Assembly (NCBI GenBank): GCA_039881145.1
Contig: JAYKKI010000095.1
Location: 1,777,001 to 1,841,000 of the forward strand
Direction: 5' to 3'
DNA: 64,000 nucleotides
Source of the DNA: Druceiella hillmani
Lineage: Eukaryota > Arthropoda > Insecta > Lepidoptera > Hepialidae
The position numbers and the translations under genes were made by a program. The notes under the pieces were generated by a model that had not been told where the DNA came from, made no database searches, and was given only the letters and a program-made list of their open reading frames with translations. Shown here in pieces: positions 1 to 11,545 of the stretch. The stretch's first letter is position 1, and each line of letters opens with the position of its first letter.

Positions 1-87
1 AATCATGAGTTTAATGACTGAAAACTTAGTTTCGAAGAAAGCCAGGTCCATTAGAAAACGGTTAGATAAACGTTCCAAGTCGCAACA

Positions 88-172
88 AGCCAAATTCTAA
101 TCAAGTCCAATACACAAAGCCAAATTCTAGTAAGTTGTGTCACAGTCAAGTTCAATACACAAAGCTAAAGTT
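88..172. repeat. Short tandem duplication, ~43-bp period
   Basis: The phrase CAATACACAAAGC occurs twice, about 43 bp apart, each time with a similar neighbouring CAAGT and AAGC context. The rest of the first 280 bases shows nothing else I can name. Confidence 0.6.
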
Positions 173-280
173 GTTATTACGAGAGTAACACGAATACGGA
201 AAGATACACTCTAAACGAAGGAGTGTAATGTAATGCAGTATTGCAGCGTGCGCGCATGGACCACTACCTAGGTAGGTAGG

Positions 281-492
281 GTAGCATCGCTATCCATCTT
301 GGCATCACACTTGGCAAAATAGCGTCTCTATCTACCTCATTCACCTTCGTAAAAGTGACACCACTATCCGTCTCACTGACACTCGGTAAAACGGCGTTAC
401 TAAGCGTCTCACTCGCATTTGGAAAAGTAGCGTCATTATCCGTCTCACTCACACTTGGTAAAATGGCATCAATATCTCTCACTTACATTTGT
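281..492 (-). repeat. 36-bp minisatellite in 72-bp pairs, open on the minus strand
   Basis: Six imperfect units of about 36 bp occur, built around a CGTCTCACTC-like core. Two unit types alternate, giving a 72-bp higher-order period. Because 36 is a multiple of three, the minus strand stays open from 482 to 264 (72 codons) and reads as 12-residue repeats such as SETDNDATFPNA and SETLSNAVLPSV, alternating between a TFP-type and an LPSV-type ending. I recognise no protein family. No signal peptide, splice signal or flanking coding sequence makes this a gene. It could be an exon of a repeat protein or a minisatellite that happens to be open. Confidence 0.65.
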
Positions 493-1012
493 ACATTAAA
501 ATTAAGAACTTAGGGAAAGCCTAGTGTGTATTAGTAGCATTATCACCAAGTACGATAATTAACTTGAAATCAGGATTTTTTGGCAAATAAATTATAATTA
601 AAAAAAAAAACAAACCAGCAAGTTTTACATTGTTTTCAAATCTGGTCTAAATATGCTAACTTTTGAAGTAACTTGCCAAAGTAGCGTAGTACATTTTTTT
701 TCAGCGCGAGCAGTCAAAGTTATGAAATATTTTGAGAGCATGATTAGACAAAAAAGATTATTTTTATTTAAAACTAAAGCACTTTTGTTTATATTTTAGG
801 CTGTGATTAATATAATGTTTGTTCCAGATTAAGGTACAAAAATTAGAACCAAAAAAAATCAAATTTCGTAGTAACAGCCCTTGAAAAAACAACGCAGGGT
901 GGCAATTTTCTGGACTTTTCTAAAAATACCTATGATTCTAAAACTACATGACATAACCTGGCCTATTTCCTGTTTTTGGCTTGACGTTGAATTTTGGGAC
1001 AGCCTGTATATA
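493..1012. mobile_element. Candidate DNA-transposon remnant ending in GGGACAGCCTGTATA
   Basis: This stretch does not match the other copy of the neighbouring block D. It stops exactly where block D homology starts, at a terminus reading TTTTGGGACAGCCTGTATA (about 994-1012). That looks like the inverted-repeat end of an insect cut-and-paste element. I see no complementary end upstream, so the element is truncated or misread. No transposase frame is visible. Confidence 0.35.
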
Positions 1013-2150
1013 GTGAATATATGCTTTTAATAAACTAATATTAAACTATAGTACTTCGTAAGTTATGAATAATATTACAAAAAATGTAAATAAATATATA
1101 TTTTATTTAAATCAGACACTTTAATTTAAAAAAAAAAATTGAGCCCTCATGGGATGACCGGCAGATATGAAACATCTGTGACGGATACTGTAACAGATAC
1201 ATTTACTCAAAACCCTTAAACAGATAATAAGTCCAACCCATATTATTGATTATTCTTGGATATTATAAACTTTGACAAGTGTATGCATGCATGCATGAAT
1301 ACTAATGATAAATTATTCTTATCCCAAATTCATTATTTTCTATGCCTGCTTTGAAATACTAAACAAATTATATTTACGTATAAAATTACTCTCATTTTAA
1401 ACTCTTTGCAGGAATTGTGTTCGCGTCACACCAGCTATAATTTCATTTAAACCAAGTCACAATCTTAATTAAATTCCGTTGAATTGAAATGATGGCGTAA
1501 TAAGGGATGTGCTTCGTATATGTACGATGTTGTGGATTGCTTGATAAAGCCTTCATTAGAACGCTCGATTTGTTGAAGTCGTAACTGGGGAGAAGATATT
1601 TAAATTGGAACAAGCAGATTGTTTGTTATGTGTTCGTGAGTGAGTAATGGAACTATGTAGTATATTCTATTTTTTAATGTATCTGTATCAGTTGCCTCGT
1701 TTACCGTAGCGCGAACCCTTTTTTAACTAAAAATAAGGCCTGTCTAGTGTTTAGTTTTTCACATTTCAAGTTCATTTATGTTTGTAAAATAAATTTTACA
1801 TGAAACTTTGAATTATTAGCTACATTTAAGCAATATCAATGTGATGATAATGATGTATAAGATATGTTAACATGATCAGTTAATAAAATATATATACTTC
1901 ATCAATACTTCCAACAGAACATTAATGGTAATGCGTACTTTGAAAATTTTCCTGGAAACATTTCAACTCTATTCTCAGGGGTATCGTACATAATATTTTT
2001 ATTTTATCAGACTAAAATTAAATGAATAAAAGTCTGTTAGTCTAAATTTTGATGTTAAACATGGTTAATTTTTTTTACTTTAAACTACTCAAGAAATTTC
2101 ATTTCAGCACTGTCTGTACGGTATTCAGAGTTATTTATATAAACCAAGAA
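1012..2150 (+). repeat. Block D, copy 1
   Basis: Colinear with 17,070-18,420. Shared anchors include ATGCTTTTAATAAACTA at the start, an ACCCTTAAAC region, the GGGATGT-CTTCGTATATGTA stretch near 1,505, TGTTGTGGATTGCT, and an ATTAGCTA region near 1,815. There is no coding potential. Its centre (1,460-1,705) is also repeated in inverted orientation downstream and, as block G, in several diverged forms. Confidence 0.8.
1460..1705 (+). repeat. Left arm of a ~250-bp inverted repeat
   Basis: This arm pairs with 2,475-2,731 on the opposite strand, leaving a spacer of about 770 bp. The arms are close to 90% identical by eye and include the GGGATGTGCTTCGTATATGT segment, the CGATTTGTTGAAGTCGTAACT region and the TGTTCGTGAGTGAGTAATGG end. 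The arms are the core of block D, so this is a D copy and an inverted partial D copy side by side rather than a transposon with terminal repeats. Confidence 0.85.
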
Positions 2151-2408
2151 CTCACATTTATCTGATATGCTGGGAAAATTATATAATTCAATAAATCTAA
2201 TAGAAATCTTGTAGAGACTAGTGGTTTCCGTTTATTTCTCATACCTAATAAAAATATGGATTTCAAAGTTATTTTGGTATTATTATTTTATTCACTATCA
2301 TGATAAAAAATTTAGGGTCCTAAATTACCCTGCAACTAAATTTGTCAGTAGTATAAAATTTAAAAAAAGGTGCAACATAAAAAATATATATGTCTCTGCA
2401 ATATTTGA

Positions 2409-2433
2409 TATATATATATATATATATATATAT
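2409..2433. repeat. (TA)n microsatellite
   Basis: About 12 TA units lie in the spacer of the inverted repeat. Open frames crossing it are low-complexity artefacts. Confidence 0.95.
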
Positions 2434-2474
2434 GTGTCGCATATGTTACTCACGACAAACCTTATTTATGGTTA

Positions 2475-2731
2475 AAACAAGGCAACTGATACAAATACTT
2501 AAATTCAAAAATAGAGTAGACTATATAGTTCCATTACTTACTCACGAACACGTAACAAACAATCTGCTTGTTTCAATTTAAATATTTTCTCCCCAGTTAC
2601 GACTTTAACAGATCGAGCGTTCTAATGAAGGTTTTATCAAACAATCCACAACATCGTACATATACGAAGCACATCCCTTATTACACCAGTACTCTCATCC
2701 ATTCAATTCAATGGAATTTAATTAAGATTGT
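2475..2731 (-). repeat. Right arm of the inverted repeat (partial block D, inverted)
   Basis: Reverse-complement match to 1,460-1,705, ending at AATTTAATTAAGATTGTAA. A similar inverted partial D lies at 26,595-26,815, again upstream of a block G copy. The D-inverted / G arrangement is therefore itself duplicated. Confidence 0.85.
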
Positions 2732-3210
2732 AAGTTTACTAATCCTGTCCTCGATAAAGAAATTATACAACGATATCCTGTGAAAACCAATTTAAACTCT
2801 GCTACAATCATATACACATCTCCACGGAAGTGGTATGAGGGAATGAAAAATTAATGCGTACATATAAAATCGGCTAAGGCTATTTAAATAGGACTGGTGT
2901 CTATATATCAGGCACATTTAGCAGTACTGGATTATTTTATCCTTTGTCGATTAGTTCCCATTTTTAAACTTTGCAATTTCGGTTGCAAAAAAAAATCGTT
3001 TCTCTGCAACTTTAACCAAAAGAGTAACATATTTATTATTACTTTGTCATTTCCGTTATCTTCTTGTCTTTTAATATCATTAAATATCTTGTCACCAAGA
3101 GTTCCATAATCTTTTGAATACTTGTTATCGACTCTTTTTTCATTAAACACGCAATTAAAATAAGGAAAAAGCGCGAGATCTGAAAATTTTGAAAAGAAAT
3201 GTATATTAAT
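2732..3210. other. AT-rich sequence with no feature seen
   Basis: Short open frames on both strands at 2,897-3,150 overlap each other and have no recognisable domain. No match to other blocks was noticed. Confidence 0.5.
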
Positions 3211-3214
3211 ATAA

Positions 3215-3430
3215 TGAAACCGTTCTGTCAGTGGATATTGGCTTACCGAATATTACAGACTCTACTAGAAAATGTTTGAAGAAACTATTCTGGAGAACTG
3301 TAAGACAGAAAATAAGTCATAGTTTATTGAGAAAATGTAAAAGGCTGTTTGAAAGAAACGGTCACAGAAAGTTGAAGGAATATAGTCAGTTAAATTTATT
3401 TAATCCTTTATGTGCTTTATTTTTATAAAG
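3215..3430 (+). repeat. Block R, copy 1; possible ancient coding fragment
   Basis: Homologous to the minus strand of 24,734-24,935. Both copies are open for about 60 codons in the same frame. Their translations align: copy 1 reads VDIGLPNITDST followed by LKKLFW, a V and SHSLL; copy 2 reads VNIGLPIVTDTI followed by MKKLFW, V and SHSLL. This agreement hints at coding ancestry but I cannot name a family. In copy 1 the frame ends at a TAA at 3,426-3,428. There is no identifiable upstream exon. It may be a processed or transposon-derived fragment. Confidence 0.5.
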
Positions 3431-4229
3431 AAAGAAAAACGCTTTCTCTATTATAAACATTAATCTATTTTATATATTTGGCGTTAATTTTATGGCGATT
3501 AAATATTCACAATTCAATGAAGCTGCATGATATAGTACTAGGTTTAACTATTTACCACGACCTAATCTTTGCTAATAGCCTACCTGAAGATGTTCTAATA
3601 AAACGAAACCTAGATCGTAGTAAAGAACTTAAAGAAAGTAGAAATAATACTACATCACGTAGTTTCATTTAATTGTGAAACGTTAATCTATATATAAACA
3701 TTAATGGCATCATTATAAACAATAATAAACATTAATCTATTTATAAATATCGATAACAAAACTATTTATAAATATTAATCAAAATAATCAATATAAAATT
3801 CCCATGGTCAAACAGACAGGAAACGACCTTATGAAATTAAACTGCATGGCTATCGATTGCGCTGTAAACATAGTCATTTATTAAAGGCTTCAAACTACCA
3901 TATACAAAAATCTTAGTTGATGTGACTCTTTCCAAAAATATAATGACCAGTCTCGTCCACACTCCACTAGTTTAGAGAAAAACAAATTCCTCCTTTCAAT
4001 CGACCTGCCAAGTCATCAGATCTCTAAATAGCAAATAATTTTTAGAAAGTTCCGAATATTACGGAAGTGTGCAGATATAGCTCTATAATATATCGCAAGG
4101 CTGAGAACTAAATAGTTAAGATGTTATTATTTGCTAATTCTAACTGCTGCTATGTTTATAATTCATCAATTTTGCCTATTTACGATGTACTTATAAAATA
4201 TAACATATCATTTCTTAATTTAAAAATAT
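3431..4229. other. AT-rich interval with no gene seen
   Basis: The ATTAATCTAT / TAAACATTAATC phrases between 3,450 and 3,780 recur loosely as degenerate AT-rich simple sequence. The 64-codon frame at 3,478-3,672 has no recognisable motif. Confidence 0.5.
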
Positions 4230-5200
4230 TTATCATCGCAAAATTATGTACTAACTTCCACTTACAAGAATATATACAACACCTTTCCTTTAAAAACCTG
4301 GAAAGATCATTATTAGCCTTCTTTCTGTCATTATAAACACCCGCAATATTACAACTCGTAAAGCAGATATTAGTCTCATTCATTAAACGCTACATAATTC
4401 AAGTAAGAAAATAACATAGCTAAATAATATATTTGCGACGTCATTTAATCATAATGGCGGACAACGGGCAACGAGCTTGAACGCACTTTATCAACTGTCC
4501 TTGGGCCCAACTTTGTTTACCGGCGCGTACTGGTTATAGAAACAGATACGAAGCTTAGTTTCGAAAACCGCCTTGATTTTCTATTTAATGTGAAACTGTT
4601 CAACCGACTAAATTGAAAAGTTTCACATAAAATAAATACACGTGGAAGTATGCTACAAACTTCTGTCCTCTCTCACCAAGAGGACGCACAGGTGAGTTTA
4701 AATACTTTGTTCTAATATAAAATACGTCGCATTTTTGTTCCACAACTATACTTCGTTATTATACGTTATTAAATGAGACATTAGATATTAATGTTACCTG
4801 CATGACATCGAGGCATTCACAGTATTATCATCAGAGAGTAACGTATTCTCAAACGGCCTTATCAATTGTTAAATTTCAGAATTAATATTTTGTATTATTG
4901 AAAGTATATTTTCATGATTACCTCAAATGTTGCTCTATAAATGAGAACAACTTCAGGAAACATGTCCAACGTTTTGGGTACACAAAACAATTGAAAAAGA
5001 TAAAAGGATAATGAAGGAATAAATTGAAAAAATTTCAAAATTACTTAATAAATATTAAAAAAAAATTTATGATGTAATTCTGAAATCTTTTCAAATATTT
5101 GAGTAAATAACAAAAAAATCTAATTTTAGGAAATATAAATAAGGGTACAAAAATAGTATATTATTCAATCATTAATGCTCTCACAAGCCAAGATAGCATA
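4230..5200 (+). repeat. Block E, copy 1
   Basis: Colinear with 22,860-23,870 and 35,280-36,330. Anchors are TTCCACTTACAAGAATATAT, GGAAAGATCATTATTA, TCATAATGGCGGACAA at 4,450, the CCAACTTTGTTTAC segment, ACACGTGG and the CAAGAGGACGCACAGG segment. The AATGGCGG core (GCCATT on the other strand, a YY1/Pho-like word) is kept in copy 3 but not cleanly in copy 2. A quasi-palindrome at 4,582-4,634 has 15-bp arms with one mismatch. Confidence 0.8.
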
Positions 5201-5294
5201 AAGTTTCAAAATAACATTTTATACTTAGAAAATGAACCACCAGGGGGAACTTCTATACAAAACTGACAAGTTTTACTTCTTTACGCATAAATAG

Positions 5295-5296
5295 TA

Positions 5297-5346
<50 letters not shown>
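5295..5346. repeat. (TA)n microsatellite
   Basis: About 25 TA units with one CA interruption. A (TA)n tract also lies just before block G at 36,720. The G copies near 26,880 and 63,500 have TG and TG/TA tracts nearby. Confidence 0.95.
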
Positions 5347-5353
<7 letters not shown>

Positions 5354-5484
5354 TACAAAATTAAACTTATCGTTCATGTAAAAACTAGGTAACTGAATTA
5401 AAATAATAACATTTTGCCAAATTATACATGATTAATTCCAAATGTGGTTGAAATAGTGTGATTGTATGATGATGTACACTGTAT

Positions 5485-5780
5485 ATATACACACATATAA
5501 TTATTTCATTTGACTTAGATAGATAAATAATAATACGAGTCAAATATGACCGCATATGTTCAACCTGCAACCTGCGGTTGACTAATGTAAATTAAAAGTA
5601 CGTCCGTAATTGAATTCGGTAACTGAGTAAATGAACATATGGATATAAAAATAGATGTACGTTGCAAAGGTATGGATTGCTTAAAGAAGTCAACTAAGAG
5701 ATGTTTAAATTGGACGCCATTTTTTATACAAATAAATGATGAATCCAGTACGTGATTCAGTCTAGTCCAATCCAGTATGA
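5485..5780 (+). repeat. Block G, copy 1
   Basis: Diagnostic words are ATGACCGCATATGTTCAAC near 5,546, a TAATTGAATTCGGTAA segment, TAGATGTACGTTGC and GGATTGCTTAAAGAAGTC. Homologues lie at 26,880, 36,770, 43,740 and 63,500. G also shares its core with block D, so D and G are diverged relatives. Confidence 0.75.
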
Positions 5781-5879
5781 ATCCAGTAGTAATGATGAAT
5801 CCTTGTCTTCATTATTGTAAGAAAATACATAAAAATTTAAATAAAACACCGTTTTGAAGCAGAAAAATTCATTTTCACA

Positions 5880-6400
5880 AATATTTATTTCATATTTTGT
5901 AGCGTTATTAATCTTTTTTCGGAAAACGGATTTCAGTTACATCGGGAAAAACACAGTATGTTCTATCATAATAAATAATTCGCCAAAAGTCCTTAGTGCG
6001 CTGAAATAAATGTAAAAAATGAATATACAATAACGGATTCCGCATAAAAAGCATTCCCAGCGGCGAGAGAGTAGGCGCTGTCGCTGGATGGGTGTACATT
6101 TCGAATTATGAAAACGTTTTAACCCTTGTCAACTTACTCATATTCCTATATCTTGCTTTGTGCTCAACATTCGTCCATTAGTCAGTATTCGACCCACTTT
6201 ACAGACTGTTAACTTCGTGTTGAAAGAACTCAGATCGACTTATCAATATTGTAACTCCATGATACACTCTGGTCAAACGACGCGACGTTTGGTCATTATT
6301 ATATGAGAATTTCTAATTTTAAACCGATCAATACGAGTATGAACAAACAAGTGTTATGTTACTTTTACTAGTAACGAAGAACTGTTTTTTTTTTCAAAGG
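5880..6400 (+). repeat. Block H, copy 1
   Basis: The most widely repeated block in the window. It starts around AAATATTTATTTCA...GTTATTAATCTT and contains the GCGCTGAAATAAATGTAA phrase, a CpG-rich stretch (6,035-6,090 here), GTTTTAACCCTTGTCAACTT and a CCATTAGTCAGTATTCGA region. The CpG-rich core stands out in AT-rich surroundings. A frame running from GTTTTAACCCTTGTCAA is open for about 65 codons but has a stop just upstream where two other copies read Trp. Confidence 0.8.
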
Positions 6401-7129
6401 CAAAATATATCTTTATGTTACATAAAAAATAACTTATATAGTACTTTTGAAGGTCTATCTTTCTAAGATGGTACACCGACATTCAGTTTTTTTTTTTTAA
6501 ATATCCTCTTCAATTGATGAGATTTTCTTTTTAAGTGACCTATTGTGCCATAATTACCTGAAATAAAAAAGTCGTGTAGTGATAGTGGACGTAAGTGAAA
6601 TAAATATAGTCAATCCTTGGTATTGCGAAGACTCCTCTTTTCTATTTTATACCACTAATTGCAGCAATGCTCAAATCTAACAAAATTTTAGTTTCCAATA
6701 AACAATATTTGAATATTGCAATTTTTGACACTAAGAAATCTACACTTTATTTATAAGCACATGCGAATAAAATTATTTTAATAAAAGCTATTAAAATGTA
6801 AAGTTGAGTTACCAGATGCTTTTGTCAGGAAGAAACCCGAGATAATTCGCACTAAAGAAGAACAACTGCACTAAAGGGAACTTCGCAGCGCTTATATTTC
6901 GTTGCACACGTAATTGCATAAAAAATACAAATATGAAAGGAAGGACTTTTGGTTTTAATAAATATCTTCTCCAGAGTAGGTTTCCCCATTTCTTTCCACT
7001 CTCGATGAGACATTTTTTTACCATTAAAAAAATTACGGACACCTTAGAATACTAATTACATTGATGACAAACTTATTGTGATATAAAAATTATAAGGTAA
7101 TCAGACATTTTAACTGACATACGCCTATG
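6401..7129. other. Link between blocks H and I
   Basis: Loosely similar to 47,500-48,000, which occupies the same position relative to H and I. The open frame 6,809-7,042 on the minus strand has no recognisable motif. No RNA gene or promoter was identified. Confidence 0.45.
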
Positions 7130-7880
7130 AATTAACATGGAAAATGCGACACATCAGGATAAAGCAATGGATAAGACTATGAAAGGGAACTATGTAAGAA
7201 AGGTAAATCGAGACTCACCAGTTTAGCAAATATACTACTATTTAAGACTTTTCAAGATGTCGTGAGTGCGTTTTATAACCTTGAATCGGACTTAATTCTG
7301 GGTCTAGTTGCATCAATGCTCTACTTTGGAGTATTACAAGGAGCTTCTTATTCTGGAAATGAAATTCAAGGTTTTATACCGATACTGGATCTCTTCGTGA
7401 TCCAGACTTGAACATGTATCAGTATATTATGGAGAACGAAGACTGCTTAAGATATGAAGTAAAGAAAATATATGTTACACCAGTTACGTGGTCTAGCCAT
7501 TCAAAACTTGATCGATATTGAAAATACGTTTACCTTTCCTGACGCCAATAATAAACCAAATACATAAATTTTAGTTTATCTCTAATTTATTAAGAATTTT
7601 ATTCTACCTGAATAGTGCAAATAATATTCTTAAAAAATTTCGAAAAAAACAGTTTCTATTTGAAGAAGGATGATTTCTCGTCTGATTTAAAACTGACAAC
7701 AATTATGAAAAATCAGTGGTCATTAAAACTGTATTAATAATATTTTCCTAATAGGAAAACCTTAGACGTTCTTCCTAATTAGAGACTAGAAAATCTTCGA
7801 GGTAAATTTTTAAATAGGCAAAAATGAGACGCCCTTTTTGGTCTGGTAAACTAGAAGTATATGGAATTATTTTGTATTCC
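7130..7880 (+). repeat. Block I, copy 1
   Basis: Homologous to 28,070-28,760, 45,335-46,100 and (partly) 48,180-48,620. Anchors are GACACATCAGGATAAAGCAA, TAGTTGCATCAATGCTCTA, TTTACCTTTCCTGACG at 7,529 and a GACG...GGTCTGGTA segment near 7,830. No coding frame is conserved among copies. Confidence 0.75.
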
Positions 7881-9887
7881 AGACCTAGCACTATCCTGCA
7901 GAAAAGGAACTTTGACTTCTTGTGAATGTTTCCGATGACGTTCAAATTTCAAATGTTGAAGCAGACTGTAGTATACTTTTGCGTTAGTAGTTGTGTTACA
8001 AGAAAGTATTTTGCAACATGTGATTTCATGAATAATCCATCAAATCGAAAAAAAAATATCCTTTTTAAAAATAATTCATTTTTTGGAATCGGTTTGCCCA
8101 ATTAATTCGAATCCAACTGCTGGCGCTTACGAGTAGATAAAGGACCCCGTTATGTCTGTCTTTCTATCTATGCAAGCACCGGTTTTCACCGATAGATAAA
8201 TTACATTATGCTTGTGATAAATTACGTTGTGACGCTTATGTAACAAAAAGAACAAAATTTAAATGAAAAATCTTATTTAAAGGAAAAATTCTCGCACTAT
8301 CGTTCTAATTATAATGAATAATTATAATTGCCTTAGTATGCGTAACAAAAAAAAAGACAAAACATGTACCAAATAGATATCTACGTAGGAGTTTTCTGAC
8401 GGAACAAGCGAGTTAATTTCAATTTGAATAATAATAATAATTTATATTTAAAATTTTCTTTCATTTCTTAATTGTTACCTGTGATGCTAGTAGCAAAAGA
8501 GCATAAGTCATTTTGGCATTATTTTTATAGTTTATAAAGTAATTAATTGAGTTTAGACAAAATAATTAATTTTCATGTAAATTTTTGTGTTTTTCGTAGA
8601 ATATTCTATAATTTTAAACTGCTTTTTTCCGCTAATTAATTGTTATTATGACTATTTTTTTGATATAGCTAATCAATATACTAATAAACTGTTTGTTGAT
8701 AGTTTGTAAAAGTTCCCAACAAGTACTAAGCCAGATAAGTCTCATTCAAACTGAATTGAAAGAAAATTATTTTTACTTTTTAATGCCAATCACATAAAAG
8801 CAATTATAGATATAAAACTACTTGCTAAATGTTAATGCTCTCTCTTTTCATCAAAATTAATATGTGTGTGTGTGTTCGTGTATATATATATATATATATA
8901 TATAGATATCTTCGTTCGGGTTCAAAAGAAAATATCACGGTATGTTCTATAAACTCAACATTATTGTTTTTTTTGTTAAGAAACTAGATTAATTTGATGG
9001 TTATAGAAAACAAATTGTAAATTTCAGAAGATATCTGCAAAATAGGTCACAAAGAGGTATTGTATCCTAAGTTTTGTTTCGAGTAAGTAAAAAAAAATCC
9101 GTAAAACAATAATCGAATCCGATACATACTTGTTTAAAGAGACTGAGGTTTTTTTAACAGTTAATTTTTTTAAACTATAAATAACGTTTCATTTTCCATA
9201 CTTTTTACGCATATTTATTTTTATGAATGGCGCTAATAGCTTCAAAAAGCATACATAGTTTTTTGACTATATTTAGCACTAGCATACATGATTTACAATA
9301 TGCTAAGAGCAAGCTACAATTGTCTACAAGTGTTCTTTAATCAAATCTTAAAGAAAATAAATTTTCTCAATACAATTTTTTGTCCCCCAGAAAGAGAAAA
9401 ATCATATCTTTGTCATTTTGGCATGGTCGTAGAAAAACAATTATATAAATTACATAGAGTTGCATCACGCATACCCTTTAGCACTTTTGTTACTAGCCAA
9501 AATCAAGTCTAGTTCCTGAGAAAAAAATAGATGTGACACGCAGACTAATAGACGGACCCAAAGCCTCATCGTAATCTTCTATAATTTTGATGTAGAACAT
9601 AAAATATGCTGCCTGTTTAACTATAATTAAATAAGATTTGAATATTTACTATACCAGCACCTTATAAAAATTATTAGGAATAAATTACCTCCATTACCTA
9701 TATAAATTTACGTTGAGGGAAAATGCATGTTTAATATTGCTAACATTACTATCTATAGTAGATTTATCTAAATATAATATAGTTTTCTTTATGGAAAAAT
9801 ATAAATGTCTTAAAGCTGCTAGTTGTAGCCTACTTGCCTTTGAACTTTATTCTTTGAATATTTTCATCACCAGTTTATTTAACTTTA
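7881..9887. other. AT-rich interval with no gene seen
   Basis: It contains a (TG)n/(TA)n tract at 8,863-8,904 followed by ATCTTCGTTCGGGTTC, loosely like the sequence after the (TA)n at 63,235. The frames at 9,288-9,512 and 9,713-9,940 show no domain. Confidence 0.5.
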
Positions 9888-10290
9888 TAAATACAAATTT
9901 TTTCACAATAAAATTTCAAAATGTTGGAAGTCCTGTGTGACCCTTTAATTTTAAACCGAGTATGTTTACAGTGCGGAAAAGACCTACAAAATACCATTCG
10001 GGCTATTTTCTTAGTTTACATAATATCATAAAGACAAAAGTTCTTTACAGATCGTAAGAGACGCCTTTTATGCCTAAAATTGATTACATTGAAGCAAATT
10101 TTTCCGATTAAATGCAATAAATTACACAGCAGGCGTGTTCAACCGGGAGCAACAGTGCTGTACAATATTCATCATGACGATTGTCCGGATATTAAGAGCG
10201 TTCTTTTATTTACCCATGGCTCGTATTAAAGCTATGGTATCCTCGCAATTTAATGACAATGCGACAACCCCTTTCATTCTGTTGACAATT
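9888..10290 (+). repeat. Block A, copy 1
   Basis: About 95% identical by eye to 12,585-12,990, so younger than most duplications here. Anchors are CACAATAAAATTTCAAAATG, ACCGAGTATGTTTACAGTGC, GTTCAACCGGGAGCAACAG and CATTCTGTTGACAATT. No open frame is shared. Confidence 0.9.
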
Positions 10291-10925
10291 CGCTAACAAT
10301 AATCTCTCATATTTTAAAAAAAGCTTGAATCTTACCGACATGAACTCGCGAACGAAGTGAAATTTATTCGACGATTCATGTTAGTTAATTAGTTATAAAA
10401 AACTTTTCACATTCCTGGCCACCAACCATATTGGTAGCACTTGGTTGGTTCCACTACCGGTCGGATCATTCGGCATTTGTTTTTTTTCAAGAATTACATG
10501 ATTTTAACATGACGGAATAACCCAGACCTCACCATAGAAGTTTCACTTCAAAAAATTCTTCCATTTTTCATCACCCTCCATAATTCTGTAAAACAGATAA
10601 TTAGAAGTAATTATATTAGAATACGTTCTTGAACAACCCAAGTACATACTACCGTGTACCTTTGGCACTACACTTTTAACTCCAGTTGGAAACTTAACAC
10701 AAATGTATCATATTTGTGTTAAGTATATGTTTGAAAGTGGCGGTTCCTTATTGAGCCTATTAATATTTTTATTATGATAATATGAATTACAAACAAAATT
10801 CGTTTGTTTGTTACGGAGCCGATTTCCTGCAATATTTTCGTATTTTTGTCTTCTTTTTTTTAAAACTCATCTATTTATAACAACTCTAAACTGTGCAAGT
10901 TCCAAATTCCAAGTTTCTGTTCATG
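10291..10925. other. Unique interval with a perfect hairpin at 10,692-10,724
   Basis: The arms ACTTAACACAAAT (10,692-10,704) and ATTTGTGTTAAGT (10,712-10,724) are perfectly complementary around a 7-nt loop. The rest is AT-rich without a gene. Confidence 0.7.
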
Positions 10926-11331
10926 GAAATTAATTAGGGTAATGAGGTAAACACCTATCAAATAGAAATTAATTGGGGTAATGAGGCAAACACCTATCAA
11001 ATATCTTCAAATACTTACGAATGTCGTAGCTTAACTTAAACAGTGATTACCTTAATCATAAACTGCATTAAGACAAATTTTCCTTTTGTATTTCTAAATG
11101 TTGGGGAAAAATTATTTTTTATGAAGTTTTTTTAAAAGCTAAGGATTTCATGCTAAGAACGGAGAAACAGAAAGTTTATTAAAAGTACACAACGCCGTGT
11201 GTCAATCCATTACTATCCATTATAATAATACCTAAAAAAATTACACGTTTTTATATAATGTAAACACCTATCAAATAGAAATTAATTGGGGTAATGAGGC
11301 AAACACCTATCAAATATCTTCAAATACTTAC
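10926..11331 (+). repeat. Patch duplication: block B insert between identical 68-bp repeats
   Basis: A 68-bp sequence starting ACACCTATCAAATAG and ending CAAATACTTAC occurs at 10,951-11,018 and identically at 11,264-11,331. Between them lies a copy of block B (about 11,023-11,263), whose source-like twin is at 12,306-12,549. At the right junction the four bases GTAA are shared by the end of B and by the target repeat, a microhomology signature. The left repeat is itself a 39-bp tandem pair with a second GAAATTAATT at 10,965. Confidence 0.85.
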
Positions 11332-11545
11332 CCAAAATTTTGAAAAATATTCCCCTCCTCTCCCTATTTCCGAAACTACTCAACCTGAAAGTAAGATATA
11401 ATAAGATTTTTAGAATATTATACAAAGGTGGTAGAAAAATTAAAACCATCGTCATAGATCCTAAATTTTTCAAATATTGACATAAATGATTATATAAGAT
11501 TTGGTATTCAATATGCCTACGTTGTGAAATGTTAAAATTTGTAAA
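11332..11545. other. AT-rich stretch, nothing seen
   Basis: A 63-codon minus frame crosses it but shares no motif with known families. Confidence 0.4.
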
